Shown piece by piece: positions 21,245 through 33,059 of a stretch of 64,000 nucleotides of DNA. Numbering within the stretch: the stretch's first letter is position 1; each line of letters begins with the position of its first letter. Source of the stretch: Sistotremastrum niveocremeum HHB9708 (Eukaryota; Basidiomycota; Agaricomycetes; Sistotremastrales; Sistotremastraceae); the NCBI GenBank assembly GCA_001630475.1, contig KV419412.1:332867-396866 (forward strand), in the 5' to 3' direction. The translations under genes were made by a program, and so were the position numbers. The notes under the pieces were generated by a model, which had not been told where the DNA came from, did not search any database, and was given only the letters and a program-made list of their open reading frames with translations.

Positions 21245-22479
21245 AATATCGATACGGATAGTACAGTATGTGCCTTCCCTCATCCATGACTCAATACTGA
21301 CTGGCTCAATCTCATAGCTCCTGTTAGGGATCCATCAGTCTCCTTTCGGCGGCGGCCCTCCAACTGGAGAGAATACTAGTACTGTCGGTCTCGAATCACC
21401 CGTAGATTCGGAAAGCATGAGTATCCGGATCCACTGCGAAAGCGGTGGACGGGAGTTCCTCAGATTATGGAAGATTCTTGCGAGTCGGCGGGAAGGGTCA
21501 TCGATACGATGACGCGGATACTCTTAGTATCAACTCCCGTTTCAACGAGATCGTTCGGCACCAAGAGAATCGAGGCGAGGGGGCTCGCTGAGTCACTCGG
21601 GATACCTTCTCCAGATGCTAGGATATTCCCTTCCACTGCCATTTGATATCTGCGTACTTTGTTCGTCTCAGGTTCGACCATCGGGGTCGGTTTGCGCAAA
21701 TGCAAGCCCGATACACGGTATCAATGATAGTCAATTTATGATTACTCTAGAAAACTATAAAAAAGTATGCTGTTACGGTGCTCCATATAGTTCGAATGAC
21801 TCTAGCTGTCTGTTTGAATGTGCCCTGATATGACCTGACAATTGACCATGGACGCATCGGCGTTCGGCGCTTCCGGAGACGCTTGCTTTTTACGACGACG
21901 ACCACGAAGAACCATGAACGACTGGGGAAGCTTCTGGGCCTTCCAAAGACGCCAGGAGTATCAATCACGTTCTCGATGATCTCTCAAGGCGCTGCACTCG
22001 TTTTCATAGCCATCCCCTACTAGTCTAGTCCACCGAGCGGGACAGCCCTTGGGATTGGCCTCCGATGGTACGATGGGGTTCAATAAAGAAGTCTTATCAG
22101 CGAGATGCATACGGCGCCGCGGACCACAGACCGTTGAATCGATTCAGACGATTTGCTGCACCTTCGGGGAGGACCCATATATGCGTCGTCACAAGTCACT
22201 GTTCCGTTTCAAGAGCCAGGTACAACTTCATTTCTTCCTCTTCTCTATCTTCATTGGCTGACTATCTTTTCGCCATATCTAGGCTCTCAGCGCTCAAAGC
22301 TCAGCGCCCATGAGGCGATGTCGACACGGCGCAAACACGTTGCACTCTTACCTCAGTTCATCAACTTTCCTCTTTTGATCCTATATCTTCAGACCGGCGG
22401 GCAGACATCGCCCCACTTCATCTTCCACTCTCTCACTCGCTCTTTCATCCCCATCCTCCTCGTCGTTCCTCCGTCGCTC
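21245..22479. other. intergenic region between DUF6535 A and B
   Basis: About 1.2 kb with no recognisable gene. Short open frames at 21460-21970 look random. The last 180 bp form the leader of gene B. Confidence 0.4.
22302..22322 (+). promoter_or_regulatory. conserved leader word shared by DUF6535 B and C
   Basis: AGCGCCCA(T/G)GAGGCGATGTC lies 158 bp before the ATG of gene B, and almost the same word lies 138 bp before the ATG of gene C. Neighbouring sequence is much less alike, so it may be a retained promoter or 5'-leader element. It could also be a chance remnant of the duplication. Confidence 0.35.
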
Positions 22480-25400
22480 ATGGCGGGAGATACACCTCAT
22501 GCGACTCCTGGTGGCACACTTGGCGATCTCGTCCCTATGTTCGGCCAAATGCTGGAGTTGATGCGGGAGCAGAACAGGATGCTTGCCAAACAAGAATCGG
22601 TTCAGGAAGAGCAGAGCAAGGCTTTGAAGGAACAGAACGAGACCTTGAAAGAACAGAACAAGACACTGAGGGAGCATGGAACGATGCTTGAGACAATGAA
22701 AACCGATCTATTGAGACGTGAGTTGCTCAAGATCATCGAGCAGAATTGATGCTGAACGGTCTGTAGCTGATCAACCTGCCGAAAGCAAGAAGTTAAATGA
22801 TCGGATGACTTGGAAGGTCTTGGGGCAGGAGGCAGTCGCGAAGACCAAAGACAAAGTCGACCAATGGAAAGATTTGATGGATGTTTCGTTGATCTTTGTG
22901 AGTTATATACATGCTAAATCTCGGATTCGGCTGACGACGCTCATTGGTAGATTGCGATCTTCTTGACGGTAGTGACAGCGTTCATCGCGCCTGTTATCCA
23001 AGTCTTTACCTCTACCCCGGTCGATCCGTCCACCGACTCCTCGTCCACATCCAGCAAACCCCCATTGCCTCCTGTATCACTTCAACTGGTGGCGTTCTTT
23101 TACTATCTTGCCCTGATCGTCAGCGTCTGTGCATTCTCTACTTCGCTTAGCGCATTATATTAACTACATGCTTCACAGATTCTGAACTCTGTGCTATGCG
23201 TCCTAGGGAAGCAATGGGCAGCTCGAGTTGTCTCACTTCCACCGGGCAAAACGGAGCTGGAGCGTACTCTAGCTCATGAACAGCGAAAAGCGCTCGCGGA
23301 AGGGAAACTCATACCCTTGATGGGCGTCCTGTTCTGGACACTCCTTCTCTCCATCAGCTTCTTCATCATCGGTCTTCTCATCCAACTGTGGGCTCTCGCG
23401 TTCTCATGTAGCAAACCGGCCTTCATTCTTGTGGTGGCCGCGGCGTTAGGAAGCGGTCTGTCTGTCCTCATCCTTGGCATCATCCTTGCTACCACCTACC
23501 ACGCCTCCGTAAACGACAATTCGCCTTTCGAGAGTCCTTTGAGCTCGGCTATGCGCCCGGCGCTTAAGTGGCTAAAAGCCCCCGCGGAAGACAAACCAGC
23601 AGATGCAGAGGTAGCTACGCCGAGTGATAACAGCGAAGATGACGAAAGTGACCTCGAGGATGCGTCGAGAGACGACACATTCGAAAAGAACGCGGGTATC
23701 GAGCATTTGATGACAATCGGGGAGAGCGACAGCGAGAACGTCAAAGCTCTCAAGACCTTTGCCCGCCTCGTCATCAATACAAATGACCCCGAAGTCCTTG
23801 AACGAGCCGCGCCTTCGTTCGAGTTTTGCCAGTGGCATGATGTGTGGGATGAATTGCGACCAGTCTTCCTGGCGGTGCACGGAAGATTCCTGACCACGGA
23901 CACGTGTATCCGCGTCAAGGAAACAGTTCACAAACAATTGGTGTATTTCAAGGACTGGACTGGATGGAGAGAAGATCCGTGGATGTGGAAGTCTGATCTC
24001 CAGGAGAGCGGTATGACCCGGTGGTGCAGGGATGAATGTCGAGGCTTGATGGGCCGTTCACGGGAATCTCGGAGGGAATTCCTCTCTTCCTGGCTTTTCT
24101 TTGCCTCCCTTGAGAAGGGCAACGCCGATCTCCGATGCGAGCCTGATATCACTGATTCATACGAGGATTGTGTCTTTCGAATCCTATCCACGTTTGATCA
24201 AAATAGGAAACTGGGGAATCGGAGGGATATCTTTCATTCCATTGTGAGGGAATATAGGGACCCTGTCGAGGGTAGCATGGCTGACGATGTCAGAAAAATC
24301 GTCGGAAACAATCGCTCTTCTGTTCTTCGTTCGATAATCCGAAATCCGGACTGGCACTGGGGTTACTTCAAGGAAATCGTGTCCCGATTCACAAAGGGGA
24401 ATCAGGTGGCAGTTCTGGGCGAAATGGCTGAGTTCTTCTCAAACCTCTCGGCGAGAATGATGCGCCGAGAACCTGATGTTCTAGTCGAATTCCTCGCTCA
24501 TTTTATCTCCTCCCTTCCCGAGAACTTCTGTGTCCCCTCATCCTTAGATTTATCCCCCGCAATCTCGATCTTCCTTGACCAACGCACTCGACTCGACCTT
24601 GATGATCAACGCACCGGATGCAAGGCGTTCATGTATTACCTTGACCATGGCGGGTTTGAATGCCTCTCAAGGCTGGAGTCAGTCGTTACCTTCTTCACAT
24701 TCTGTGCCCATGATTATCATGACGGCGATGAAACTGGAACCCGAGAGCGTGCCAAATGGTATCTTGACGTGTACCGTGCAAATCTCACTCGTGAGTCGTT
24801 CATTATCGTGTTCTTCTTTCTTCCACCAATATCCAATCTAGATCTCCCTGAACCCGACGATGAAGAGTGTAGTGTTCTATCCAACGCCATTCTTAACAGC
24901 ATAGCAGCGTTCAAGAGCAGCAAGCAGACATCGGTCCTTGGAGAAGACTTTGTGAATGCACTCGCCGGATGTGCTTGCCTTCTTTCTGAGGGTAGACGAG
25001 ATCAGGTCAAGGGCATTCTACATGACGCAGATCATTTCGCGCTCTTGGAAACACTCGTTGATGATCGCCTGCGCTCTCCGAACATTTATGAGCTCATTCC
25101 TCTCATCACCGATGGCAAAGAATTGGAATATCTACGCGAGCTCACTCCCACCATCGTCAATACTGCCATATCTTTGCAGTTCAAAGATGGATATCTTGAG
25201 TTGCCGCCCGCCATTGAGATTCTTGCACAATTGAAATCCCGTCTCCCTGCGACTTATGTTGTCCCTCAGGGACTCGATCTTTCCCGCCTTCTCAGTCCTT
25301 TTCGAAACACATTGTATAGGCTTGCTCCGTTCCCGTATCCGTCGTCGTGGAAGTTCAGCAAATTCTTTGATACGGCTATCTACTACCTCGATCACGGTGC

Positions 25401-25797
25401 CTTTGAACAATTGTCGGACAAAGGCTCGTCCAGGCGTTTCTTCGAACAAATTCTTGATTTTGCCCGAGAGAGCCCCGATTTATGGCAAGACGAAGAGAAG
25501 AAATGGCGGTTTAACGTCAAGCGAGCAAAACATTACTTGGGTATACTCGATGCCCTCGACGCCGGTGTGTGCTATCCGTATCTTCTTCTGCAAGTGGCTG
25601 ACGAGACCCATGCAGTTGCTGCTCTTCCTCAGGCCGGTCTCGAAGAGATCACCCCCGAGTTGTCCACATTTGCCAACTGGAGAGGACACGCTCGACAACG
25701 ACGTCAATCGATATGGGACGAGTTGAAAAGAAGGGTGCGAGGTCTCTGGATCTCGGGCGACATGCGAGACGAGGATCAAGAACGTGTCGAAGTCTAG
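22480..25797 (+). CDS. DUF6535 membrane protein B, intact family member
   Basis: Six exons (22480-22717, 22767-22897, 22951-23124, 23179-24790, 24842-25564, 25616-25797) give 1019 aa with no break. Layout: an N-terminal coiled coil of EQ(N/S)K(T/A)LK-type heptads (residues about 15-75); the DUF6535 core with about four to five hydrophobic segments (IFLTVVTAFIAPVIQVF, LVAFFYYLALIVS, GVLFWTLLLSISFFIIGLLI, PAFILVVAAALGSGLSVLIL); an acidic linker; a helical region of about 700 residues with Trp-rich motifs; and a basic C-terminal tail encoded by the last exon. That last intron is 51 nt and in frame, so it could be retained. Genes A and C are its tandem neighbours. The topology suggests a membrane-anchored oligomer with a large cytosolic domain; no activity is known. 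Confidence 0.88.
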
Positions 25798-26355
25798 GAT
25801 CGTATATGTCAAGTCCTACATTATTCGCAAGTACGATCCGGTACAGTGCTAGTACTACCAGGTCCCAAGGGCTTCCAATATTAAATGGACGTCAGTGAGA
25901 CCCAGGAGGAAACAAGTCACGCAGATGGCGGATAGTCGGTACGGATGGCGTGAAGTGGCTGTTAAGCTAGATTTGCTAGAGTATCGTACGTTTCAGAGTC
26001 TGGTCCCGGCCACCTGTGAAGCCTTGAAGTCCATTTTTGTCATCGAGTCAGAGATCTGCATCAAAAGAGGCAAAGAAATTAATTCGCCAACGAGACGTAG
26101 CTGAGAATATCAGCACTACGTCATTGATCGATTGATCGGGTGAAAGACTCATTCAAGTTAAGAGATGACGTCTGAGGAGAGCCTCCTACAGGCAGGCCCT
26201 CCTACGAGCTCAGGGTATTCCCAGCCGCAACCCAGTCGTCGCGCTCTTTGAGTCATCGGCATACAAAGTCTTCACGGTACTCCAATTTGACGTTTGTCTT
26301 TTACTAAGCCCTCCCGCCTCTGTCACGTCCAACCCCTCTGTATCTTCATCGACTA
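25798..26355. other. intergenic region
   Basis: About 560 bp between gene B and the Zn2Cys6-like gene. No feature recognised apart from the expected terminator and promoter. Confidence 0.35.
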
Positions 26356-27283
26356 TGCTGTCTGAGCTTGACGGAAATCCTGTCGACAACAGAGATGCGT
26401 CATCGCCTTCGTCGAGAAGTGGACACATAATTAGATCGACAAACGGTACGCTTTTCTTCTAATCATCTTCACGCCGATAAGCTCACGTTTCTCGGTTCCG
26501 ATTTTTACTCGGACGTATCAAGCTTGCAATGATTGTCAACGATTCGACAGACAATGTGACGTAGATCTCGAGTCACCTGAAGACAGCTGCACAGCGTGTC
26601 TGAAATCTTTATCAGGTATTTCCTACTCGAATATTCATAGACATTCCGACTTCATCACCCATACCCTACAGACTGCTCTGTTGATCGTGAGTTCGATCCT
26701 CCTCATCGCTGAGATACGGCTCGAATATGTTGAAGACGATCAACGACTTCCTCCAAGCCAAGACAGTCTTCAGCATGGGTGAGACCTGGCTATTAATCAC
26801 AATTCAACCGTATTCAACTACTAAGTCCTGGCGATCGTCAGAAATTTGAGAGCTACTGAAATCCTTTTGCACGAGATGGAGGCTACTTTGGGATTGATTC
26901 AAAATATCCCAGATGTGAATATTCAGTCGATCCTAGCAGATATTGCGCAAGACTCCTACGCGAAATATATTCTCGAGAAAGTGCGGACAAGTCCCTTTAG
27001 ACCATTGACAGCTGGTAGCCCCGAGAGAGCCGCCAGTACTGTTATGGAGCCTTCGCCTTTGGCTTCTTATAACGGCCGAGAGCGTCCTGGTAGGTGTGCG
27101 TTGCTCTGATTCCACCGATAATTTATCCCAGTAGATCCCTTTACAGAAGGTTCTACGGCACGATGGCAGGAACAGGTCATATCCAGCTATATGAAGAAAT
27201 TTCAGCAGCGACAAAGCTCCTCTGAAACGAATGGGACAACAAACGCCCCGAGAAACTTTCCAGCCCGAGCATTCACCAGTTAG
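26356..27283 (+). CDS. small Zn2Cys6-like zinc-cluster protein
   Basis: A cluster reading TYQACNDCQRFDRQCD, then DSCTACLKSLS and DC across an intron, gives C-x2-C-x6-C-x10-C-x2-C-x6-C. This is the Zn(II)2Cys6 pattern of fungal DNA-binding regulators, with a longer central loop than usual. Later exons read DSLQHGNLRATEILLHEMEA, NIPDVNIQSILADIAQDSYA and, after an intron at 27090-27131, a Gln/Ser-rich tail ending FPARAFTS with a stop at 27281-27283. A Ser-rich first exon from the ATG at 26356 is possible. I could not fix the joins around the zinc cluster without a frame conflict, so the gene may be damaged or its first exons may differ. No large middle-homology region is present. Confidence 0.45.
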
Positions 27284-28000
27284 CAAACATATTATCCTTA
27301 TTTGATCCTTCGGACATCAATGTCCATCTACTAGTATGTAGTCCAATTTCAACGGACACGCAAAGTCTAAGGATCCAAAGCTGTCCGACAGCCAAACATC
27401 ATGCTAGCGCCACTTGTAATAAAGCTCGATGAATCAGTTACATGGAATGCGTGCTTGATAGCCCTTTCTTGACCCCCTTGCTGAGAGTTGCTGTATATGT
27501 ACCAAGTAATTGAATTTTGTTCCGATGTGGTGGTATTGGTCTTGGACTCTTGGTCGCATTTAGTCAGCGAGAATACCATTATACCATTATTTCCATTGTG
27601 TTCCTTCTCCTGAACCAGGTCGGCAGTGAAAACCATTGGAAAACTCATTCTGTCAGTCATCAATCGGATTCAGGCCTATAGAATGTCAACCCAATATATC
27701 ATTGACACCGCCAGCTCATTGTGTTGGTACGGTATGGAGACATAGATAGCATTAAATAACATCGTCAGAGCGCTAGCGCCACGACGATCGCGATGGAAGA
27801 ATAAATTCTTCCATAGTCTAAGAAGATTTCCTAATTAAGATTTTCTGATAAGGAAGAATTCTGGACAGCAAGCATGGACTGCCGTCACCGTTAATGCATT
27901 GCGCCAAATCTAGTAGCGTTTCGTATTTTCCACAGTCCAAGCACTAGCACTGCCACAGGATCCAAATCATGATCAGCTTATTCAGAGCGCCTACTACTCT
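27284..28000. other. intergenic region before DUF6535 C
   Basis: About 700 bp, fairly AT-rich, with short inverted words (for example AGAGCGCTAGCGCC near 27768). No gene recognised. Confidence 0.35.
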
Positions 28001-28020
28001 AGCGCCCAGGAGGCGATGTC
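28001..28020 (+). promoter_or_regulatory. conserved leader word shared by DUF6535 C and B
   Basis: AGCGCCCAGGAGGCGATGTC, 138 bp before the start codon of gene C, differs by one base from the word before gene B. See the entry at 22302. Confidence 0.35.
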
Positions 28021-28157
28021 CGAGAGCTTGTCCGAGTCGAGCCTCGGTCCTGATGTGTCCATGCCTCGATTTAACGTTCAACGCTCATCAACGTTCTGTT
28101 TCGCTCGAACGTCCCCACACCCATCTCTCACTTGGTCTCTAGATCTTTGTCTCAAGC

Positions 28158-31100
28158 ATGGCTACCCCTCCCTTCGGGAGTCAAAGGGGCATCGGCGGCG
28201 ATGTAGTCTCGATGCTAGGCCAGATGCTGGAATTGATGAGGGAACAGAATAAGATTCTGGCAAGGCAAGGAGAGAATCAGGAAGAACAGAGCAAGGTGTT
28301 GAAAGAACAGAACAAGACGCTTAAAGATCATGGGACGATGCTTGAAATCCTGAAGAACGATGTTCTTAGTGGTATGGGTTTCTCCCTCCGAGTCACTCAA
28401 GCGTGTACGAACTGATCTTCGTATGTAGCTGATCAAGCTGGTGAGGGAAAGTCCCTCGTGGATCGTATGACTTGGAAAGTGCTTGGACAGGAGGCCGTTA
28501 CAAAGACGAAGGAGAAAGTAGATCAGTGGAAAGACTTGATGGACGTCTCCTTGATCTTCGTAAGCTTTTCGTTGGCAAATAATCCGCAGCAGTGATAATT
28601 TCGACTGATAGATTGCAATATTCCTCACCGTTGTCACCGCTTTCATTACCCCAGTCATCCAAGCGTTCACTGCCGCACCACCTGACTCTAACGCATCCAC
28701 TACCTCCTCAAAGCCGCCGTTACCTCCTCTCTCGATACAGCTTGTAGCCTTCTTCTATTATCTTGCTCTGATCGTCAGTGTACGTACTTATTGGACGTCC
28801 CTCAGGCTTCTTTCCATCTAAATCATTGACAGATATCGAATTCAGTGTTATGTGTTCTAGGCAAACAGTGGGCTGCCCGTGTAGTCACGTAGAGCGAACT
28901 TTGGCTCACGAGCGGCGGAAAGCTCTCGCGGAAGGGAAGCTTATACCCCTCATGGGTGTCCTGTTCTGGTCACTTCTTCTCTCTATCGCGCTCTTCATCA
29001 TCGGTCTTCTCATCCAACTCTGGGCACTCGCCTTTTCATGCGAGAAGCCGGCTTTCGTGCTTATTGTCGGCGGCGCATTAGGGACTGGCCTGTCCGTCCT
29101 CATCTTCAGCATCATTCTCGCCACCACGTACCACGCCGCCATCCACGAGCATTCTCCATTTGAAAGTCCGCTCAGCGTTGCACTGCAACCCGTCTTAGAA
29201 TGGTGGAATGCACGAAAGGCGAAGCAGGATCCTCTCCCAGAAAAGCCACACGATGAGGTCCCACATGACGCCGTCGACCTGCCCGTTGTGTCGAACAAAG
29301 GCAATCTATCGATCGAAGAGTTGATGGATAACTCGGATGACGATAGCGAGACTGTGAGGTCACTCAAAATCTACGCACGCCTCGTTTTCAACACGAATGA
29401 CCCCGACGTATTGGAGCGCGTGGCTCCTTCATTTGAATTCTGCGAATGGTACCAGGTCCGAGATCGGATGTGGCCCGTCTTCGAGGCTGTCTGGGATCGA
29501 TTCATGGGCACTGACGCATCCACCCGAGCCAAAGAGACAGTACGCAAGCAACTGGTCATCTTCAGAGACTGGGACGGATGGAAAGATAATAATTGGTCTT
29601 GGAGGCTTGGCCTTCACCCAGACACGATGACTGATTGGTGCAAAGTACAGTGCGGGTATCTTATCTCTCTACGACCTGAACGTCACCGCACATTCTTTCC
29701 GCCGTTGGTTTTCTTTACCTCGCTTGAAGAACGCAACGCGGATCTCCGAGATAGTTGGGACGGCACATATGAGGGATGTGTTCGGCGCGTGTTGTCCTCA
29801 TACCATCAAAAGAGGCAAATAGGAGATCGTTATGAGATCTTCTCGAAAGCTCTATGGGAATGCAGATCTCTCATTCTCAGCGGAAAATCAGAAGAACTCG
29901 AAAAAATCGTCGGCGTTGGTCGGATCTCCTTCATGCAATCAATCATTCGAAATCCAGACGTTGCATGGTTTGAGTGCAGAGAAATCATTGAGTTCCTCAC
30001 GAAAGAGCAGGAAGTCGCCATTTTGGATGGAATGACACCCTTCCTTTCCAAATTGTCTACGAGAGTTGTCTCCGGCGGTATCCAACTACTCTTTGATTTC
30101 CTCGCCTCCCTCGTCGCGCGTCTACCACCTGATTTCGCCCTGCCTCCATCGCTCGACCTCCCTGCTCTCATTTCCGTCTTCCTTGCACAACGCGGGCCCC
30201 TTCATACCGGAGCTCAACAGGCGGCGTGTGAAGCTATCCTATATCTCCTTCATCACGGAGGGTTTTGGAACGTTTCGAAGCTCGATGTTGTTTATCAATT
30301 TTTCATCTTCTGCACCGATGAATACTACCTCAATACAGGATGCGTCGGTCAAGCCTCAAGTGTTCGTGCAGCATTATACCTTGGTCTATACCGTGCCCAT
30401 TTTGTCGGTGAGTCCTCCCGTTACGTGACTGATGCTCGCGTGTTCATATTGCCTTCCTCAGCACTTCCTGGACCCTCCCAGGAAGATTGTAGCGCATCGA
30501 CTGAAGCACTGAAGCACACCACGGCGCAGCCCGGGATAGTTGTCTCCCAAGAATTCACTGATGCTGTCAAGGAATGCAATTCCATTGCTTCCGAAGGCCG
30601 TTTCAACGATGTGAAGGCCATCTTATCACAAGTGGACACTTGCTCTCTCCTCAAAGCGTCGTTCCTCAGTCCAGATATCCGGGGCAACGATATTGCCAAA
30701 CTCATCCCTCTGATCACCAATAGCCGAGAGCAACAACTCTTACATGACTTGGGGCCGGCGATGACTGAGATGTCTTCATTCGTTCAGAGGGATGATAGTT
30801 TACCGTCGGCCATCGAGTTCTTCGCCCAGGTTATTCCCTCCCTTCTACCAGACTACGTCGGCCCACAACGATTGGACCTTTCTTCCGCCTTCGATTTATT
30901 CAGCGCGAATTATGCCTGGTCCGAAGAAGCGAACCAATCAGGACAAACGAGAAGATATTTGACTGTCATAATTTACTATCTGGATCACGGCGGACTTGGA
31001 CAACTCTCCGATGCAGATTGTGTCAAGCGATGCTGTGAAAATGTTGTCAGTATGGCTGGGGTCAACTTCGACTTATGGGAGGAGGAGGAACAGCAATGGA

Positions 31101-31406
31101 ACGCTCTGGTTGAACGTGCCCGGCATTATTTGAAGGAGATCTCCAATCAAGATGAAGGTCAGTTTATATTTTGCTCTTGTTGGATTCCGTGTCGTTTCTG
31201 ATTTCGCTCATATAGTTCGGTATCTCGAGCCTTCCGCGACCGCCGACCGCCGTTTGGGCGAAAGACACGACGTCCAACGTGATGCATCCGGCGGATGGGA
31301 ATTCTCTGGCTTGCGCTGGATTCGGTCCAGATTTAGGCGCCCATGGCGCAGCGGCTTTGGATCGTCGGAGAAAGAAGAAAAGGCATCCCATGCCGAAGTA
31401 GTTTGA
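28158..31406 (+). pseudogene. DUF6535 membrane protein C, with a 22-nt frameshifting deletion
   Basis: The exon structure copies gene B: 28158-28371, 28429-28559, 28612-28779, 28833-30407, 30462-31157, 31216-31406. The coiled coil (MLELMREQNKILARQG), the hydrophobic segments (IFLTVVTAFITPVIQAF, GVLFWSLLLSIALFIIGLL), the long soluble region and the basic tail (SGLRWIRSRFRRPWRSG) are all present. In exon 4, just after KQWAARVV near 28890, five bases replace the 27 that B has for SLPPGKTEL. This shifts the frame, so the ORF stops at TAG, while downstream sequence stays open in the shifted frame for some 500 codons. The gene is otherwise well kept, so the event looks recent. An assembly error is the main alternative. 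Confidence 0.75.
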
Positions 31407-32031
31407 TAGCTGGCTCTGTTCAATCATCGCTACCTCGCTAACTCGAGCTATATTAATTGAGCTACAATTTTCCAGACGATGATTCCGTCGTCATCAATAT
31501 CTTTGACCGTGGATTTCTGTAGAAATACTATGTCATCGTGATCTTAGGATGTATTCAGTTTCTGTGCGTCGCTTGTCGCGACCTTCACGGTCCGCGATGG
31601 TGGAACTCGACTGAGCTTGGAGCACAACCTCTTTCAAGATTTCTATGTATCTATTGGCGATGCGTTTGTTACCAAAAAAAAAAAGTATGCGAAACGCGGG
31701 CAGCAACTGTCCGATCAATTTTGATACTAAATAACAAGAGCAAACATCGTCTGACTACGAGCTCGAGCTTACACTATTTCTAGCGCTAGAGACTACATTA
31801 CAAGCTACATCGTAGAACGAACGTGGTATAGAATCACCGTAAAACCCGAAAAAGCGGGACATCGTCTCCCCATAACAGACATGAACGATACAACAGAATT
31901 TACTAGTAAAGAGCAAGTAGACTAACAGAGATATGAAACGAATGCGACACGGTAGAATTTCTCATGTTCGCTCGGGTTGACGGTTACTAGACGGGGATGA
32001 ACTTCGCGTGTGGAGATCGTTTGGAAGCAAC
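31407..32031. other. convergent intergenic region
   Basis: About 620 bp between the 3' ends of DUF6535 C and the SLATT gene. A 9-A run lies near 31676. No gene recognised. Confidence 0.4.
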
Positions 32032-32992
32032 TCACTTATTTTGCTTGCCTTCAATTTCTTCAAATTGGCGGCGGAATTCCATAATAGACTTTTCTAACGC
32101 AATGCGTCGCAGTGTGTCTTCATCCAAGGCTACCTGTTCGGCGGCCGCCGCGGCAGAATTTTGCAGCGTCTGATTCACATTATCAAGAGCTCCTGGATTA
32201 CTAGGTTTGCTGATCGTCTCGTGTCCGTAATCAACGAGGAAGGCTTCTAGCGACCGGATGAACTAGGGGGAACGGTTTGAACTCGCGAGTCTAAAGAAAC
32301 AGAGATGGATCCGACCTTCTGCAACTCTCGAGCCCTATTCCGGGAAAGGTCGGGTTCACCAGAACCTCTGGCCTTGGCCAAGTAACTACTGATCAAAGTT
32401 CCCAATCCGCCCAGAATGGTGGTCATGACTTGACTGTGACGGGGTGAAACAATGGCACTGAGGGCGGTGACGAGAGCGTTGATGATGACCTGGAGGACGA
32501 TGGCTGTATTCAAAGCATAGCCAGCAGTATTAGCAAAGAGGGTATAGTTTGCTTCTTCTTCGATGGCTGCGTCCAACGTTGGTTCCAGCATTTCGAATAC
32601 GGTATGAGCATGGCCATCATTCTTGAAAAATCGTAAGGGAGCCGCGTCAACAGTTGGATATGACGACACACCTTTCTCAGATGAAGGCGTCTCTTGTACG
32701 AAGGGCTGGAATTGTTGCCGGTGCTGCGACCAGGTTTTCCAACGATTGTGCGCCATATGACGCGAAAGAAGTTCGGAATACTTCTTGGCAGGTCTTGTCT
32801 AAAGTTCTCGGCAGTCTGTCGGACTTCATCTTTCAGCCCCCCAACAGCGCGTTGCACGTCGTGAACTTTTTCATCCAGTTTGTCGTCTATGGGGATGGAG
32901 ATGCTGTGTGGAGGGTGGTAAGGCATCTCCTGCACAGTAATTTGGCTCGCTGGACTGTCAGAATGTGCGGACGAAATGTGGACGGTGGCCAT
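32032..32992 (-). CDS. fungal SLATT-domain membrane protein
   Basis: Three exons (32992-32672, 32621-32316, 32262-32032) give 285 aa. The N-terminal 100 residues carry a coiled-coil-prone stretch (DDKLDEKVHDVQRAVGGLKD). The fungal SLATT core follows: ANTAGYALNTAIVLQVIINA (first membrane helix), SPRHSQVMTTILGGLGTLIS and SYLAKARGSGEPDLSRNRAR (second helix and the family's hallmark), then IRSLEAFLVDYGHE and a C-terminal coiled coil ending EEIEGKQNK. SLATT proteins are two-helix membrane proteins proposed, from comparative genomics, to act as pore-forming effectors in conflict systems; fungal members are uncharacterised. The position next to the DUF6535 cluster fits an effector-type neighbourhood but proves no link. 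Confidence 0.85.
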
Positions 32993-33059
32993 GACTGCAG
33001 GTACTGGATGTTAGAGCGCGTGGAGGGAAGTCAGGACAGGGGAGAAAATCAGGGGAAGG

